NCBI GenBank assembly: GCA_945494195.1 | Contig: CALYVJ010000100.1 | Span: 1-6,525, forward strand | DNA: 6,525 nt | Direction of reading: 5' to 3' | DNA from: an uncultured Selenomonas sp. | Lineage (GTDB): Bacteria > Bacillota > Negativicutes > Selenomonadales > Selenomonadaceae | The notes under the pieces: generated by a model | The model's database searches: none | What the model was told of the DNA's origin: nothing | The model's input: only the letters and a program-made list of their open reading frames with translations | Translations under genes and position numbers: made by a program | Part shown: one piece after another, positions 4,801 to 6,525 of the stretch | How the letters are laid out: every line of letters begins with the position of its first letter | How positions within the stretch are numbered: the stretch's first letter is position 1

Positions 4801-6516
4801 ATGAAGGGGAAGTTTCTGCATGATTTTTGGCAGCTCTTCCGCGGTTATTGGAATTCGGAACATAAATGGCGGGCTAGGGGCCTGCTGGCTTTTGTAATCG
4901 GACTTAATTTCTTTGACGTATATCTGTTGGTTTGCATCAACAGCTGGTATAACGAATTCTATAACGCCCTGCAGGGGTATCAGGCGGACCGGTTCTGGCC
5001 ACTGGTAGGTGAATTTACGGGGTTGGCGATGCTGCATATCCTCATTGCTGTCTATGCGATTTACCTGCGGCAGGCCGTTCAGATAAAATGGCGTACCTGG
5101 CTGACCAATCAATATCTTGGCAAATGGATGAAGAAGCAGGTTTACTATCGCCTGCAGGTTTTAAAGAGCGATACGGATAACCCTGATCAGCGAATCAGTG
5201 AGGATATCAATCAGTTCGTAGCGCTGACCCTGCAGCTTCTGATCGGCTTCTTGAAACAGATGACTACGCTGGCGGCGTTTGGCGTAGTGCTTTGGAACCT
5301 GTCTGGCGCGTTTACTGTGCCTGTGGGCAGCCATGAATTTGTCATTTATGGCTACATGTTTTGGTTTTCCTTGATTTATTCTGCAGCGGGTACAATCTGT
5401 GCCCATTTGGTGGGACGGAAACTTATCGGATTGAATTTTGACCAGCAGCGGTTTGAGGCGGACTTCCGTTTTAACATGATGCGGGTGCGTGAAAACAGTG
5501 AAAGCGTTGCGTTCTATTACGGGGAACAGCCGGAATCCGTGGGCTTTAAGGAGCGGTTTGCCAAAGTCATCGAGAATTACTGGCAGCTCATGCGGCAGAC
5601 GAAGCTGCTCAATTTCTATGTGAATGGTTATGCCCAGCTGGCTATTATTGTACCGCTGGTGCTGGCGGCTCCGCAGTATTTTGCCGGAGCGATGGCTCTG
5701 GGCGGGCTTATGCAGACTGTATCTGCTTTCGGTCGGGTGCAGGATGCTCTGTCGTATTTTGTTGAGTCCTACGATACTATCGCTCAATTGGCGGCTGTTA
5801 TCCGCCGACTTACGACCTTCACCGGACATATGATGGAAGTAAGTGAAATTCAAAATGGTGTCTGCCGGTCGGAAAAAGAGTGTGCGAACCTGAGCCTGGA
5901 GAATTTGCAGGTTCAGCTGCCGGATGAGCGGACGCTGCTGGAGACTTGTAATCTGCAGCTGAACCAGGGCCGTTATACACTGGTGACAGGGGCCTCCGGC
6001 TGTGGAAAGAGCACGCTGTTGCGCACGTTAGCTGGCATCTGGCCTTATGGTAAGGGCAAAGTGGTTCTGCCGGCAGGCAGCCGGACGCTTTTTTTGCCCC
6101 AGCGTCCTTATTTACCGCTGGGCAGTCTGCGCCGTGCACTTTACTATCCGCTATCCGCTTCTGGGAGCGATGCACGGCTGCAGGACGTTTTGCAGTTGGT
6201 GGGGTTGGAGAAATTTGTGGACAAACTCGATGAGGTGGATGATTGGAGCCGCATTCTTTCCCTGGGGGAGCAGCAGCGGCTGGCTTTTGCACGGGTCCTG
6301 CTCGTGAAACCTGATTGGATTTTCCTAGATGAAGCGACCTCAGCCCTCGATGAGCCCCGGGAGCAGGAGATGTATGAACTCCTGAAACGGGAGCTTCCCC
6401 ATGCCAGCATCGTAAGTGTCGGGCATCGTTCTACGTTGTTTGCCCAGCATGACACCGAGCTGCATTTGGAGGGCGATGGTACTTGGCAGCTGCGTCCGAT
6501 TCCATCCATAAATTAA
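4801..6516 (+). CDS. SbmA/YddA-type ABC transporter, fused permease and ATPase
   Basis: The 571-residue half-transporter works as a homodimer in the inner membrane. The N-terminal part (about 1-330) is the ABC_membrane_2/SbmA-BacA domain, with hydrophobic segments near 27-46, 72-89, 140-168, 180-204 and 277-303. Family motifs include NPDQRISEDI (127-136), RENSESVAFYYGE (230-242) and GGLMQTVSAFGRVQDALSYF (301-320). The ATPase part is intact: Walker A GASGCGKST (397-405, Lys403), Q-loop Gln434, signature LSLGEQQ (486-492, with Leu where the usual Gly stands next to Gly489), Walker B IFLDE ending Asp510-Glu511, and switch His542. Relatives include E. coli YddA and mycobacterial Rv1819c, which takes up cobalamin and bleomycin. 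The real substrate here cannot be read. ATG 4801 fits AAGGATGTG upstream better than GTG 4792, which overlaps it. No terminator is seen before the window ends. Confidence 0.93.
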   Translation: MKGKFLHDFWQLFRGYWNSEHKWRARGLLAFVIGLNFFDVYLLVCINSWYNEFYNALQGYQADRFWPLVGEFTGLAMLHILIAVYAIYLRQAVQIKWRTWLTNQYLGKWMKKQVYYRLQVLKSDTDNPDQRISEDINQFVALTLQLLIGFLKQMTTLAAFGVVLWNLSGAFTVPVGSHEFVIYGYMFWFSLIYSAAGTICAHLVGRKLIGLNFDQQRFEADFRFNMMRVRENSESVAFYYGEQPESVGFKERFAKVIENYWQLMRQTKLLNFYVNGYAQLAIIVPLVLAAPQYFAGAMALGGLMQTVSAFGRVQDALSYFVESYDTIAQLAAVIRRLTTFTGHMMEVSEIQNGVCRSEKECANLSLENLQVQLPDERTLLETCNLQLNQGRYTLVTGASGCGKSTLLRTLAGIWPYGKGKVVLPAGSRTLFLPQRPYLPLGSLRRALYYPLSASGSDARLQDVLQLVGLEKFVDKLDEVDDWSRILSLGEQQRLAFARVLLVKPDWIFLDEATSALDEPREQEMYELLKRELPHASIVSVGHRSTLFAQHDTELHLEGDGTWQLRPIPSIN

Positions 6517-6525
6517 GCAAAGCAA

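Noticed and set aside
5161..5853. Minus-strand open frame of 230 codons inside the ABC transporter gene
   Set aside because: It is antisense to a conserved membrane domain and has no recognisable features.
1..6525. CRISPR array, tRNA, rRNA, transposase or phage genes
   Set aside because: No regularly spaced repeats, cloverleaf, rRNA signature or recombinase motif was seen on either strand.

Overview
The window looks like chromosomal housekeeping DNA from a moderate-GC bacterium of Firmicutes type, most plausibly the diderm class Negativicutes (Selenomonas-like). That placement is inference. It rests on AT-rich promoters with good -10 boxes, clear AGGAG/GAGGTG ribosome binding sites, Firmicutes-flavoured proteins, and an SbmA/YddA-type ABC exporter that is commonest in bacteria with an outer membrane. 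No rRNA, tRNA, CRISPR array, transposase or phage gene is visible.

Region by region: positions 1-663 hold no convincing gene. They contain a GC-rich edge (1-77), a large imperfect palindrome (78-278) with 22-bp perfect ends, an AT-rich stretch, a candidate promoter (445-474) and a leader of about 180 nt. This leads into a gamma-carbonic anhydrase-like protein (664-1221, +). A small helical protein of unknown function follows with its own promoter (1304-1669, +). It converges on a YigZ/IMPACT-family gene (1719-2363, -) across a shared bidirectional terminator. Divergently, a structured leader and a possible 26-residue leader peptide (2491-2571) overlap the start of an AAT-family amino acid permease (2568-3947, +). 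The permease converges on a two-pass membrane protein of unknown function (4007-4669, -) across a second, very strong bidirectional hairpin. Last is a complete fused permease-ATPase ABC transporter (4801-6516, +).

The genes do not form one pathway. They are mostly single-gene units in alternating orientation, each with its own promoter and divided by terminators. A shared theme of envelope transport (permease, ABC exporter, membrane protein) is visible but may be chance. The most interesting signals are outside the genes: the palindromic element, whose arms are open to translation in both inward directions, the long structured leader of the carbonic anhydrase gene, and the leader-peptide/permease overlap of ATGA type. 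I see no convincing new multi-gene system.
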